In this document: positions 8,578-17,776 of the stretch, one piece after another
How positions within the stretch are numbered: the first letter of the stretch is position 1
Layout: the number at the start of each line of letters is the position of its first letter
Assembly: GCF_018982965.1 (NCBI RefSeq)
Contig: NZ_JACBYP010000004.1
Span: forward strand, 62,001 to 126,000
Direction of reading: 5' to 3'
DNA: 64,000 nucleotides
Source of the DNA: Streptomyces mayonensis
GTDB taxonomy: Bacteria; Actinomycetota; Actinomycetes; Streptomycetales; Streptomycetaceae
Position numbers and translations under genes: made by a program
Notes under the pieces: model-generated
Databases searched by the model: none
Told to the model about the DNA's origin: nothing
What the model saw: the letters and a program-made list of their open reading frames with translations, nothing else

Positions 8578-9204
8578 ATGCAGGACGAGTACCGCACGGT
8601 CGCCCGCGCGGGTGTGCACGAGACCGAGATCAACCGCTCCCGCTTCCTGTGCGCCCTCGCCCCGGCCGCCACCGAGGAGGAGGCCCAGGCGTTCGTCGCG
8701 GGCGTACGCAAGGAACACGCGGACGCCTCCCACAACTGCTGGGCGTACGTCATCGGCGCCGACGCCGCGGTCCAGCGGGCGAGCGACGACGGCGAGCCCG
8801 GCGGCACCGCCGGAGTGCCGATGCTCCAGATGCTGCTGCGCCGGGACATGCGGTACGTCGTCGCCGTCGTCACCCGCTACTACGGCGGCGTCAAGCTCGG
8901 TGCGGGCGGGCTCATCCGTGCCTACGGGGGTGCGGTCGGCGAGGCGCTGGACGACCTGGGCACGCTCACCCGGCGCCGGTTCCGGCTGGCCACGGTGACC
9001 GTCGACCACCAGCGGGCGGGCAAGCTGCAGAACGACCTGCGCGCGACGGGGCGCGCGGTGCGCGACGTGCGCTACGCCGAGGACGTCACCCTCGAGGTCG
9101 GTCTGCCGGAGGCCGACGTCGCCGCCTTCCGGACCTGGCTCGCGGACGCCACGGCGGGATCGGCCGGGTTCGAGCTGGGCGGCGAGGCGTACGGCGACGC
9201 ATGA
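8578..9204 (+). CDS. YigZ / IMPACT family protein
   Basis: 208 aa. The N-terminal IMPACT domain (about residues 15-125) holds HNCWAYVIG, then the conserved DDGEPGGTAGVPMLQ loop and VTRYYGGVKLGAGGLIRAYG, the family signature. A C-terminal DUF1949 ferredoxin-like domain follows (about 135-200). Bacterial members are nucleic-acid or translation-factor binding proteins of uncertain role; the eukaryotic relative inhibits GCN2 activation. Single-gene unit. Confidence 0.9.
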   Translation: MQDEYRTVARAGVHETEINRSRFLCALAPAATEEEAQAFVAGVRKEHADASHNCWAYVIGADAAVQRASDDGEPGGTAGVPMLQMLLRRDMRYVVAVVTRYYGGVKLGAGGLIRAYGGAVGEALDDLGTLTRRRFRLATVTVDHQRAGKLQNDLRATGRAVRDVRYAEDVTLEVGLPEADVAAFRTWLADATAGSAGFELGGEAYGDA

Positions 9205-9349
9205 CATAACGGTCATAACCTTCTCGATTGCTCTCATCACCCCCATCACCCTCATCACCCCCTTCGTCCCCACCGCTCCAATCGCCCCGCGGGGAACGGG
9301 TGTCGAGGGCGAAACGGGAGTAACCGCACGGACTGTCACAGCCTCCCGT

Positions 9350-9355
9350 TAGTCT
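9350..9355 (+). promoter_or_regulatory. -10 box upstream of sbcD
   Basis: TAGTCT lies 8 bases before the ATG of sbcD. The 9205-9349 stretch before it carries short CATCACCCC-like repeats and no gene. Confidence 0.45.
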
Positions 9356-9363
9356 CGGGGATC

Positions 9364-10527
9364 ATGCGACTGCTGCACACTTCCGACTGGCACCTCGGCC
9401 GGGCGTTCCACCGGGTGAACATGCTCGGCGCCCAGGCCGGGTTCATCGATCACCTCGTCGACACCGTGCGTGAGCACCGAGTCGACGCCGTGGTCGTGTC
9501 GGGAGACGTGTACGACCGGGCGGTGCCGCCGCTCGCGGCCGTCGAGCTGTTCGACGGTGCCCTGCACCGCCTCGCCGGTCTCGGCGTGCCCACGGTGATG
9601 ATCTCCGGGAACCACGACTCGGCCCGCCGCCTCGGGGTCGGCGCCGGGCTCATCGACCGCGCCGGCATCCACCTGCGCACCGACCCGGCCGGATGCGGCA
9701 CGCCGGTGCTGCTGGCGGACGCGTACGGAGACGTCGCCTTCTACGGGCTGCCGTATCTGGAACCGGCCCTGGTGAAGGCGGAGTTCGGGGTGGACAGGGC
9801 GGGTCACGAGGCCGTGCTCGCCGCCGCCATGGACCGGGTCAGGGCCGACCTGGCCGGCCGCCCGCGCGGCACCCGCTCCGTCGTCCTCGCGCACGCCTTC
9901 GTCACCGGCGGCGAGCAGAGCGACAGCGAGCGGGACATCACCGTCGGCGGGGTCGCCGCCGTACCCTCCGGGGTCTTCGACGGCGTCGACTACGTGGCGC
10001 TCGGACACCTGCACGGCTGCCAGACCCTCACCGGGCGCGTCCGCTACTCCGGCTCCCCGCTGCCGTACTCCTTCTCCGAGCACCGGCACCGCAAGAGCAT
10101 GTGGCTCGTCGACCTGGACGCGGAGGGCGGCGTCGCCGCCGAGCGCGTCGACTGCCCGGTGCCCAGGGCGCTGGCCCGGCTGCGCGGCACCCTGGAGGAG
10201 TTGCTGGCCGACCCCGCACTGACCGAGCACGAGGACGCGTGGGTCGAGGCGACGCTCACCGACCCGGTCCGGCCGGACGACCCCATGGCCCGGCTCACCG
10301 AACGCTTCCCGCACACGCTCAGCCTCGTCTTCGACCCCGAACGCGCCCCCGGCGAAGCGGGCGTGTCCTACGCCCGGCGGCTCGCCGACCGCAGTGACCA
10401 GCAGATCGCGGAGGACTTCGTGACACACGTGCGCGGCGCGGGGCCCGACGCGAGCGAACAGGGCGTGCTGCGGGAGGCCTTCGACGCCGTACGCGCGGAC
10501 GACACCCTGCGGGAGGTGGCCCGGTGA
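9364..10527 (+). CDS. sbcD: Exonuclease SbcD (Mre11-type nuclease)
   Basis: 387 aa calcineurin-like phosphoesterase, the nuclease subunit of SbcCD, which opens hairpins and processes DNA ends. All metal-binding motifs are present: HTSDWHLGR (residues 5-13), VVSGDVYDR (~43-51), ISGNHDSARR (~81-90), LAHAFVTGG (~178) and ALGHLHGCQ (~212-220). The C-terminal capping domain extends to residue ~385. The stop overlaps the sbcC start by four bases (GTGA), so the two subunits are translationally coupled. Length is normal. Confidence 0.95.
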   Translation: MRLLHTSDWHLGRAFHRVNMLGAQAGFIDHLVDTVREHRVDAVVVSGDVYDRAVPPLAAVELFDGALHRLAGLGVPTVMISGNHDSARRLGVGAGLIDRAGIHLRTDPAGCGTPVLLADAYGDVAFYGLPYLEPALVKAEFGVDRAGHEAVLAAAMDRVRADLAGRPRGTRSVVLAHAFVTGGEQSDSERDITVGGVAAVPSGVFDGVDYVALGHLHGCQTLTGRVRYSGSPLPYSFSEHRHRKSMWLVDLDAEGGVAAERVDCPVPRALARLRGTLEELLADPALTEHEDAWVEATLTDPVRPDDPMARLTERFPHTLSLVFDPERAPGEAGVSYARRLADRSDQQIAEDFVTHVRGAGPDASEQGVLREAFDAVRADDTLREVAR

Positions 10528-13520
10528 GGCTGCACCGGCTGGACATCACCGCCTTCGGGCCCTTCGGCGCGACCCAGGGCGTCGACTTCGACGACCTGTC
10601 CGCCGCCGGGCTCTTCCTGCTGCACGGCCCCACCGGCGCCGGGAAGACCTCCGTCCTGGACGCCGTCTGCTACGCGCTGTACGGCTCCGTGCCGGGCGCC
10701 CGGCAGAGCGGCGGCCAGGGCATGACCCTGCGCAGCGACCACGCGGCCGCCGGCACCCGCACCGAGGTCCGACTCGAACTCACCGTCGCCGGACGGAAGC
10801 TGGAGGTCACCCGGCAACCGCCCCGGGAGCGGCCCAAGCTCCGCGGCAGCGGCACCACCGTCGACAAGGCACAGACCTGGCTGCGGGAGTACGACGCGGT
10901 CGCCGGGGTCTGGAAGGACCTCAGCCGGTCCCACCAGGAGATCGGCGAGGAGATCACCCAGCTGCTCGGCATGAGCCGCGAGCAGTTCTGCCAGGTCGTG
11001 CTGTTGCCCCAGGGCGACTTCGCACGGTTCCTGCGCGCCGACGCCGAGGCCCGCGGCAAGCTTCTCGGCAGGCTCTTCGACACCCGGCGCTTCGCCGAGG
11101 TCGAGAAGCGCCTCGCCGAGCGGCGCCGGACGACCGAGGCCCGGGTGCGCGAGGGCGACGCCGCTCTCCTGGCCGACGCCCACCGGATGCAGCAGGCCGC
11201 GGGTGACGCCATGGAGCTGCCGGAGCTGGCACCGGGCGAGCCGGGCCTGGCCGAGGCCGTCCTCGGCGCCGCCGCCGTCGCCCGCAGCACCGCCCGCGAG
11301 CTGCTGACCGTGGCCGACTGCCGGCTCACCGCGCGGGAGTCGGCCCAGGCCGCCGCCGACCGCGACCTCGCCGACGCCCGGGAACTGGAGCGGCTGCAGC
11401 GGCGGTTCGCCCAGGCGCGGGAGCGGGCGGCACGACTGGCGGAGGGCGACGACGCCCACCGCGCGGCACAGCGGCGCATGGAGCGGGCCCGCAAGGCCGA
11501 GGCGGTGGCGCCGGCCCTGGACCTGCGGGACGCGGCCGACGCCGAACACGAACGGGCCTCGGCGGCCCGGGCACGCGCGCGTGCCAGGCTGCCGCAGGAC
11601 CTCGCCGACGCCGGTGCCGCGGGGCTCGCCGCGGCCGCCCGCCGCGCCGCCGAGGAACTGGGCGGCCTGGAGTCGGCCCGCCGGGCCGAACACCGCCTCG
11701 CCGAACTGGTCGGGGAACAGGCCCGGCTCGACCGTCAGGAGCGCGCCGACGACGACGTCCTGCAGGAGGCGGAGGCCTGGCTCGCCGACTGGGAGGCCCA
11801 CCGCAGCGGACTCCAGGACCGGGTCGAGGCGGCCCGGCAGGCGACGGCACGGGTCGACCAGCTCGGTGCACAACGCGACCCGGCTCGCCGGCAGCTCGAC
11901 GCCGCAGGACGGCGCGACCGGCTTGCCGCCGCGGCCGACGAGGCACAGCGGCAGGCGCTCGCCGCGGCCGAACACGCCGTCGAGACCCGCGCCCACTGGC
12001 TCGACCTCAAGGAACAGCGTCTGCACGGCATCGCCGCGGAACTCGCCGCGAACCTCGCCGACGGCGTGCCGTGCGCGGTCTGCGGCGCCACCGAACACCC
12101 CGCCCCCGCCCGCAGAAGCGCCGGACACGTCGACCGCGAGGCCGAGGAACGCGCCCTCACCGACCACCAGGCCGCCGAGGAGGGGCGCGCACGGGCCGAA
12201 CGGCGCTTCGGCTCCGTACGGGAGGAACTCGCCGCCGCCACGGCCGAGGCGGGGGACACGCCCGCCGCCCGGCTGGCCGAGGAGGCCGAGGAGCTGGAGC
12301 AGCAGTACACGCGCGCGCGGACGGACGCCTCCGGGCTGCACGCCGCGCAGGAGGAGCTGCGCCGCGCGGAGCACGAGCACGAACAGCGCGTGTCCGCCCA
12401 GCAGCAGGCCGCCGTCCGCAGCGCCTCCCGGGTCGCCGGACGGGAGCGGCTGGAGCACGAACGGGCGGTACTGGAGGACGAGCTGACCCGGGCCCGGGGC
12501 ACCGCCGGGAGCGTGGGCGCGCGGGCCGCGCAGCTGGAGCGCCGGGCCGCGCTGCTGACGGAGGCCGCCGACGCCGTCCGCGTCGCCGAGGACGCGGCGG
12601 TGCGACTCAAGGACGCCGACGCCCGGCTCGCCGACGCCGCCTTCCGGGCCGGTTTCGACACCCCGAGCGAGGCAGCCGCCGCGCTGCTCGACGCCGCCGC
12701 CCACCGCGAGCTGCAGCACCGGCTCGACGCCCGGGACACGGAGGAGGCCGCCGTCCGGGCGCTCCTCGCCGAGAGCGACGCCGCCGCGGCGGCCCGGCGG
12801 CCGCCCGCAGACGTCGCCGCGGCCGAGGGCACCGCCGCCGACGCCGGGCGGCGGCTGCGGGAAGCCTCCTCGGCACGCGACGCGGCGGCGCTGCGCTGCG
12901 CCGAGCTGGACCGGCTGTCCGGGCAGGCCGCCGACGCCGTGCGCCGGCTCGCCCCACTGCGCACGGAGCACACCCGCGTGGCCCGGCTCGCGGCGCTCGC
13001 CGCGGGTACCTCGGCGGACAACGAGCGCCGGATGCGCCTGGAGTCGTACGTCCTGGCGGCCCGTCTGGAACAGGTCGCCGCGGCGGCCACCGCACGTCTG
13101 CTGCGCATGTCCTCCGGCCGCTACACCCTGGTCCACTCCGACGACCGCACCGGACGCGGCCGCAGCGGCCTCGGCCTGCACGTCGTCGACGCCTGGACCG
13201 GCCGCGAGCGCGACACGGCCACGCTGTCGGGCGGCGAGACCTTCTTCGCCTCACTGGCCCTCGCGCTCGGCCTCGCCGACGTCGTCACCGACGAGGCGGG
13301 CGGCGTCCGTCTGGACACCCTCTTCATCGACGAGGGCTTCGGCAGCCTCGACGACCAGACCCTCGACGAGGTCCTCGACGTCCTCGACGCCCTGCGCGAG
13401 CGGGACCGCAGCGTCGGCATCGTCAGCCACGTCGCCGACCTGCGGCGCCGCATCCACGCCCAGCTGGAGGTCGTGAAGGGGCGGTCGGGATCGACCCTGC
13501 GGCAACGGGGCGCCGGCTGA
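10524..13520 (+). CDS. sbcC: Exonuclease subunit SbcC (Rad50-type SMC ATPase)
   Basis: 998 aa ABC/SMC-type ATPase partner of SbcD. Walker A GPTGAGKTSVLDAV lies near residues 35-48. A Q-loop region (QVVLLPQGDFARFLRA) follows at about 155. Long Ala/Arg/Glu coiled coils occupy about 200-850, split by the zinc hook CAVC at 517-520. The ABC signature LSGGETFFASLAL is near 900 and Walker B LFIDEGFGSLD near 932. The two ATPase halves fold together, with the coils projecting to the hook that dimerises complexes. All key residues are intact. Start GTG 10524, inside the sbcD stop. Confidence 0.95.
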   Translation: MRLHRLDITAFGPFGATQGVDFDDLSAAGLFLLHGPTGAGKTSVLDAVCYALYGSVPGARQSGGQGMTLRSDHAAAGTRTEVRLELTVAGRKLEVTRQPPRERPKLRGSGTTVDKAQTWLREYDAVAGVWKDLSRSHQEIGEEITQLLGMSREQFCQVVLLPQGDFARFLRADAEARGKLLGRLFDTRRFAEVEKRLAERRRTTEARVREGDAALLADAHRMQQAAGDAMELPELAPGEPGLAEAVLGAAAVARSTARELLTVADCRLTARESAQAAADRDLADARELERLQRRFAQARERAARLAEGDDAHRAAQRRMERARKAEAVAPALDLRDAADAEHERASAARARARARLPQDLADAGAAGLAAAARRAAEELGGLESARRAEHRLAELVGEQARLDRQERADDDVLQEAEAWLADWEAHRSGLQDRVEAARQATARVDQLGAQRDPARRQLDAAGRRDRLAAAADEAQRQALAAAEHAVETRAHWLDLKEQRLHGIAAELAANLADGVPCAVCGATEHPAPARRSAGHVDREAEERALTDHQAAEEGRARAERRFGSVREELAAATAEAGDTPAARLAEEAEELEQQYTRARTDASGLHAAQEELRRAEHEHEQRVSAQQQAAVRSASRVAGRERLEHERAVLEDELTRARGTAGSVGARAAQLERRAALLTEAADAVRVAEDAAVRLKDADARLADAAFRAGFDTPSEAAAALLDAAAHRELQHRLDARDTEEAAVRALLAESDAAAAARRPPADVAAAEGTAADAGRRLREASSARDAAALRCAELDRLSGQAADAVRRLAPLRTEHTRVARLAALAAGTSADNERRMRLESYVLAARLEQVAAAATARLLRMSSGRYTLVHSDDRTGRGRSGLGLHVVDAWTGRERDTATLSGGETFFASLALALGLADVVTDEAGGVRLDTLFIDEGFGSLDDQTLDEVLDVLDALRERDRSVGIVSHVADLRRRIHAQLEVVKGRSGSTLRQRGAG

Positions 13521-13623
13521 CCGTGATTCCGGCGCACTGCCGCTCAACTCCTGCTCCCGGCCGGGCAGATGGTGACGTACCGGCGGGAAAGCGGGCGGGG
13601 AAAAGGGCCTGTTGAGCGGCGTG

Positions 13624-13629
13624 TAGGTT
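13624..13629 (+). promoter_or_regulatory. -10 box, leaderless start of the Imm21-like gene
   Basis: TAGGTT ends 7 bases before the ATG at 13637; it indicates transcription independent of sbcDC. Confidence 0.45.
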
Positions 13630-13636
13630 CTCCCGC

Positions 13637-14155
13637 ATGGTGCGATACGCGGAGCCGGGCGCGGTGGAGTGGGTGGAGTCGGGCGGCGGGCCGCTCATAG
13701 CGGTACCGGAAACGGTCCTGCCCTTCTGGGCGGGCGCCGACGGCGAGGAGACGGACTCCGACTACGACCGGGCCTGCGAGGTCGACGGCTACGTCGGACT
13801 CCTCCCCGTGGGGGACTCCACCGCCCTCGTACTCGGCGACGAACCCGCCTCCACCGCCTACCTGCCCGACCACGCGGCCTTCGTCCGCTGGTGCGCCGCC
13901 GACTCCGAGGACGAGGTGCTGTCCGGCATCCGGGCCGCCCTCGACGCGGCCGAGTGGGAGCCGGAGGTCTCCTGGCAGGTGCCGGGGCCGGTCCTGCTGT
14001 TCGACGCCGCCTGGCCCGGGGCCGCCTCGGACCGCACCGACCACGTACGGGTCGCCCTCGACCCCGGCCGGTACGCGGTGCGCGCGAGCGAGGTGCGCCC
14101 GGGCCCGGAGACCTGGCTCGGCCTCGTACAGCTGCGGCGGCTGACCGACGGCTGA
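13637..14155 (+). CDS. Immunity protein 21 (Imm21)-like protein
   Basis: 172 aa acidic protein resembling the Imm21 immunity family linked to polymorphic toxins. Visible landmarks are VEWVESGGGPLIAVP near the N-terminus, YDRACEVDGYVGLLPVG (about residues 41-57) and ALVLGDEPAST (about 60-71), then alternating strands and helices to the end. No toxin, WXG or RHS gene neighbours it, so it would be an orphan immunity gene or have a different role. Family assignment rests on motif recall. Confidence 0.65.
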   Translation: MVRYAEPGAVEWVESGGGPLIAVPETVLPFWAGADGEETDSDYDRACEVDGYVGLLPVGDSTALVLGDEPASTAYLPDHAAFVRWCAADSEDEVLSGIRAALDAAEWEPEVSWQVPGPVLLFDAAWPGAASDRTDHVRVALDPGRYAVRASEVRPGPETWLGLVQLRRLTDG

Positions 14156-14164
14156 GGCGCTCGC

Positions 14165-14242
14165 CGACCGATGCCCCCCGCGGCGCCCGTCGACCGATGA
14201 CCGCCGCGGCGCCCGCCGACCGATGACCGCCGCGGCGCCCGC
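14165..14242. repeat. Three tandem copies of a 26-bp unit
   Basis: Units begin at 14165, 14191 and 14217. Copies two and three are identical and the first has a few changes. The core reads CGACCGATGACCGCCGCGG. They lie in the 377-base gap between the Imm21-like gene and the SDR gene. Confidence 0.8.
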
Positions 14243-14387
14243 CGACCGCCCGCCCGGGCAGCCGACGCGCCGGCACACGGGCGCCGGCCGGCGGTCCCTG
14301 CCGGGTGGGTGAGAGGGCCGGTGGCCGGCGGCCGTCCGGCTCCGCTGCTGCGCGGTGGCGCGGTGGCGCGGCGACCTGTCGGTTGCC

Positions 14388-14475
14388 GGGCGGTGCGGCG
14401 GCCCTGTTGGTTGGTGGTGCGGCGGTGCGTCGGGCGGTGCGGCGGCCCTGTCGGCCGGTGGTGCGGCGGTCCGTC
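14388..14475. repeat. Two tandem copies of a 44-bp unit
   Basis: Copies at 14388-14431 and 14432-14475 share GGGCGGTGCGGCGGCCCTGT and the following GGTGGTGCGGCGG, with few differences. The rest of the gap (14243-14387) is GC-rich with no recognisable gene. Confidence 0.7.
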
Positions 14476-14532
14476 GGCGGTGAGCGGATATCCGGGTGCG
14501 TGGGGTCCCGTGCGGGCCCATCATGGGTGCCC

Positions 14533-15378
14533 ATGCCCCGACTTCCGCACCCCGCCCCCGAAGCACTGCGCCGCGACCCGCTGCCCCTGCGAGGCCGCAC
14601 CGCACTGGTCACCGGAGCCAGCAGACGTGGCGGCATCGGCCACGCCGTGGCCAGGCGGCTCGCCGCGTACGGAGCGAGCGTCTACCTGCACCACCACGTG
14701 CCGCACGACGCCGCCATGCCCTGGGGCGCCGACCGGCCCGAGGACGTGGCCGCCTCCGTGCGCGCGGCGCTCGGCGACCCGGACGCCGCCGTGCACGAGG
14801 GCCCCGGCGACCTCACCCGCCCCGGCGCCCCCGCAGAACTCGTCGCCACCGCCGCCGAATCACTCGGCGGGCGGCTGGACGTCCTGGTCGCCAACCACGC
14901 GCTCAGCGGCCGCGACGGCACCCTCGACACGATCGACGCCGCCATGCTCGACGCGCACTGGCAGGTCGACACCCGCTCCGTCCTGCTGCTGGTCCAGGCC
15001 TACGCCCGCCTGCGCGCCGCCCTGCCGCCCCGCACGCCCGGCGGACGCGTCGTGCTGATGACCTCCGGACAGGACATCGCCGGCGGCATGCCCGGCGAGA
15101 TCGCCTACGCCCTCCAGAAGGGTGCGCTGGCCTCCGTCACACGCTCCCTGTCGACGACCCTGGCCGAGCACGCCGTCACCGTGAACGCGGTCAACCCCGG
15201 CCCCGTGGACACCGACTACCTGACCGGCGAGGACTACGAGGCCGTCGCCGCGCGCTTCCCCGCCGGGCGGTGGGGCATGCCCGACGAGCCGGCCCGCCTC
15301 ATCGCGTGGCTCGCCACGGACGAGGCGGACTGGGTCACCGGTCAGGTCGTCGACTCGGAGGGCGGCTTCAGACGGTGA
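14533..15378 (+). CDS. Short-chain dehydrogenase/reductase
   Basis: 281 aa classical SDR. The cofactor loop LVTGASRRGGIGHAVA lies at about residues 23-38, NHAL at about 118, the catalytic serine in VLMTSGQDIAGG (~174), YALQK (Tyr and Lys spaced YxxxK, ~188-192), and NPGPVDTDYL after the sheet. The C-terminal VTGQVVDSEGGF is typical of 3-ketoacyl-reductase-like SDRs. Substrate unknown. ATG 14533 is chosen; an in-frame GTG at 14527 would add two residues. It converges on the DUF885 gene with 19 bases between stops. Confidence 0.88.
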   Translation: MPRLPHPAPEALRRDPLPLRGRTALVTGASRRGGIGHAVARRLAAYGASVYLHHHVPHDAAMPWGADRPEDVAASVRAALGDPDAAVHEGPGDLTRPGAPAELVATAAESLGGRLDVLVANHALSGRDGTLDTIDAAMLDAHWQVDTRSVLLLVQAYARLRAALPPRTPGGRVVLMTSGQDIAGGMPGEIAYALQKGALASVTRSLSTTLAEHAVTVNAVNPGPVDTDYLTGEDYEAVAARFPAGRWGMPDEPARLIAWLATDEADWVTGQVVDSEGGFRR

Positions 15379-15397
15379 GCGGCGGAGCGCGCGGGCG

Positions 15398-17086
15398 TCA
15401 GAGCCGCGACAGCTCGTCCACCAGGTCGTCCAGGCCCAGCGAGCCCTGCGAGAGGGCCGCCATGTGCCAGGCCTTCGGGTCGAAGGCGTCGCCGTGCCGC
15501 TCGCGGGCCCGCTCCCGGCCGAGCAGCCACGCCCGCTCACCGAGCTTGTAGCCGATCGCCTGGCCCGGGATCGTCAGGTACCGGGTCAGCTCGCTCTCCA
15601 CGAAGTCCGCCGGACGGCTGCTGTGCGCGCCGAAGAACTCCTGCGCCAGCTTCGGCGTCCAGCGCTCGCCGGGGTGGAAGGGGGAGTCCGCCGGGATCTC
15701 CAGCTCCAGGTGCATGCCGATGTCCACGATGACCCGGGCGGCCCGCATCATCTGCGCGTCCAGGTAGCCGAGGCGCTGCTCCGCGTCCGTGAGGTAGCCC
15801 AGCTCGTCCATCAGCCGCTCCGCGTACAGCGCCCAGCCCTCGGCGTTGGCGCTGACCATGCCCACCGACGCCTGGTAGCGCGAGAGGTCCTCCGCGACGT
15901 GCGTCCACTGGGCGAGCTGCAGGTGGTGGCCCGGGACGCCCTCGTGGTACCAGGTGGAGACCAGGTCGTACACCGGGAACCGGGTCTGCCCCATGGTCGG
16001 CAGCCAGGTGCGGCCGGGACGGGAGAAGTCCTCCGACGGCGACGTGTAGTACGGCGCCGCCGCGCTGCCGGGCGGGGCGATGCGCGACTCCACCCTGCGT
16101 ACCCGCTCGGCGAGTTCGAAGTGCGTACCGTCCAGCTGGTCGATCGCCTGGTCCATGAGGCCCTGGAGCCAGTCGCGGACCTCGTCGACGCCCTCGATGT
16201 GCCTGCCGTGCTCGTCCAGGTGCGCCAGCGCCACCCACGGCGTCTCGGCGCCGGGCAGGATCTTCTCGGCCTCCGCCCTCATCTCGGCCAGCAGGCGATG
16301 GTACTCGGACCAGCCGTAGGCGTACGCCTCGTCCAGGTCCAGGTCCGTGCCGTTGTAGTAGCGCGACCAGCGGGCGTAGCGCTCCCGGCCCACCGTCTCC
16401 GGGGCGCCCTCGATCGCCGGGGCGTACACGTCGCGCATCCAGTCCCGCAGCTCGACCACGGCGGCGGTCGCACCCCGCGCGGCCTCGTCCAGCTCCGTGC
16501 GCAGCGCCTCGGGCCCGTCGGCGGCGAAGTCCTCGAACCAGCCGCGCCCCTCGCCGGTGTCCGCCCACTCGCCGAGCTGCTCGACGAAGGTGGCGGTGGG
16601 CCGCGGCGCCGCGTACAGCTCGCGCTCCAGACCCAGCGACAGGGACTCCCGGTAGCCCGCGAACGCCGCCGGCACCGCCCGCAGCCGCTCGGCGACCCGG
16701 GACCAGTCCTCGTCGGTCTGCGTCGGAGTGAGCGTGAAGACCTCGCGCACCGAATGCGCGGCCGTGCCCATGTTGCCGACCGAGCGCAGGCCCTCGTCCG
16801 CCTCGTGCACCGCCAGCTCGGCCGTCAGACGCTCACGCAGCAGCCGCGCGCACCGCCGCTCCACGTCGCTGTCCCCGCCGGGCCGGCGCTCCGCCTCGTC
16901 CAGACGGCCGAGGGTGGTCCTGGCCAGCTCCGCGAGGGCCTCCTGCCCGGCGGGCGAGAAGTCGGGCAGTCGGCTGGAACTCCCGGCGACACCGAGGTAG
17001 GTACCGGTGACCGGGTCGAGGGCGATGAGTTCGTCGACGTAGGCGTCGGCGACCTCGCGGGGCAGCGGGCTCTTGGTCTCTGACAT
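15398..17086 (-). CDS. DUF885 family zinc metallopeptidase-like protein
   Basis: 562 aa DUF885 protein, a gluzincin-like family of mostly helical metallopeptidases. The zinc motif is HEGVPGHH in a WYHEGVPGHHLQLAQW context (about residues 372-387), with a downstream NAEGWALYAERLMDELG helix carrying the third ligand glutamate. No signal peptide, so a cytoplasmic oligopeptidase-like role is inferred. Length is normal. A start at ATG 17086 is used, with a weak GAGGA about 10 bases upstream. It follows the Lrp gene in the same direction. Confidence 0.85.
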   Translation of the reverse strand: MSETKSPLPREVADAYVDELIALDPVTGTYLGVAGSSSRLPDFSPAGQEALAELARTTLGRLDEAERRPGGDSDVERRCARLLRERLTAELAVHEADEGLRSVGNMGTAAHSVREVFTLTPTQTDEDWSRVAERLRAVPAAFAGYRESLSLGLERELYAAPRPTATFVEQLGEWADTGEGRGWFEDFAADGPEALRTELDEAARGATAAVVELRDWMRDVYAPAIEGAPETVGRERYARWSRYYNGTDLDLDEAYAYGWSEYHRLLAEMRAEAEKILPGAETPWVALAHLDEHGRHIEGVDEVRDWLQGLMDQAIDQLDGTHFELAERVRRVESRIAPPGSAAAPYYTSPSEDFSRPGRTWLPTMGQTRFPVYDLVSTWYHEGVPGHHLQLAQWTHVAEDLSRYQASVGMVSANAEGWALYAERLMDELGYLTDAEQRLGYLDAQMMRAARVIVDIGMHLELEIPADSPFHPGERWTPKLAQEFFGAHSSRPADFVESELTRYLTIPGQAIGYKLGERAWLLGRERARERHGDAFDPKAWHMAALSQGSLGLDDLVDELSRL

Positions 17087-17164
17087 GCGGACATCCTCAT
17101 ACGGATACCGGTGCCGCGTCAGCCCGCCCGTCCCGCCCCGACGGCGCGGGCGGCCGGATTTCGC

Positions 17165-17716
17165 TCAGGGCGTGGCCGCGGGCCCGGCCGCCCGTGAGAT
17201 CTGTCGTCCCGTCTGCTGTCCCGTCTGCTGTGCGGTCTCGGGCGCGGCAGGCGGCATCAGCGGGCCGCACTCCCACTGCTGGAAGATCAGCCGGGTCTCG
17301 ACCCTGGCCACCTCCCGCCGGGAGGTGAACCCGTCCAGGACCAGCCGCTGCAGGTCCGCCATGTCCGCGACCGCGACATGCACGAGATAGTCGTCCGGCC
17401 CCGTGAGATGGAAGACGGTGCGCGACTCGGGCAGCGCCCGGATACGCTCCACGAACGGCCCGACCAGCTCGCGCCGGTGCGGGCGCACCTGCACCGACAG
17501 CAGCGCCTGGAGACCGCGCCCCAGCTTCGCCGGGTCCAGCTCGAGCCGGTGGCCGAGCACCACGCCGGCCCGCCGCAGCCGTGCCACCCGGTCCAGACAC
17601 GTCGACGGCGCCACGCCCACCCGGGCGGCGAGATCGCGGTAGGTGGTCCGGGCGTCGTTCTGCAGCAGCCGCAGCAGATGGAGGTCCACCGGATCCAGTA
17701 CGACGGAGTCGGCCAT
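17165..17716 (-). CDS. Lrp/AsnC family transcriptional regulator
   Basis: 183 aa. The N-terminal AsnC-type winged HTH (about residues 8-60) includes LDPVDLHLLRLLQNDART and the recognition region VAPSTCLDRVARLRRAGV. The C-terminal RAM (ligand-binding) domain spans ~70-145 and is followed by a Gln/Thr-rich tail. It is divergent from the PLP enzyme at 17777, 60 bases away, which suggests it controls that gene in response to an amino acid. The ATG at 17716 is supported by a leaderless -10 box (17723-17728). Confidence 0.88.
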   Translation of the reverse strand: MADSVVLDPVDLHLLRLLQNDARTTYRDLAARVGVAPSTCLDRVARLRRAGVVLGHRLELDPAKLGRGLQALLSVQVRPHRRELVGPFVERIRALPESRTVFHLTGPDDYLVHVAVADMADLQRLVLDGFTSRREVARVETRLIFQQWECGPLMPPAAPETAQQTGQQTGRQISRAAGPAATP

Positions 17717-17722
17717 CCGCCG

Positions 17723-17728
17723 AACGTA
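17723..17728 (-). promoter_or_regulatory. -10 box, leaderless start of the Lrp-type gene
   Basis: On the minus strand TACGTT ends 6 bases before the ATG at 17716. The 17717-17776 interval must also hold the divergent PLP-enzyme promoter and any Lrp operator. Confidence 0.45.
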
Positions 17729-17776
17729 GCACGGTCCCACGCCGGGCCGGCCCGGCCGGTGTTCACCCTTCGACCC

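Noticed and set aside
10368..13181. Large minus-strand frame opposite sbcC
   Set aside because: Composition is Gly/Arg/Pro shadow, and sbcC has all motifs on the plus strand.
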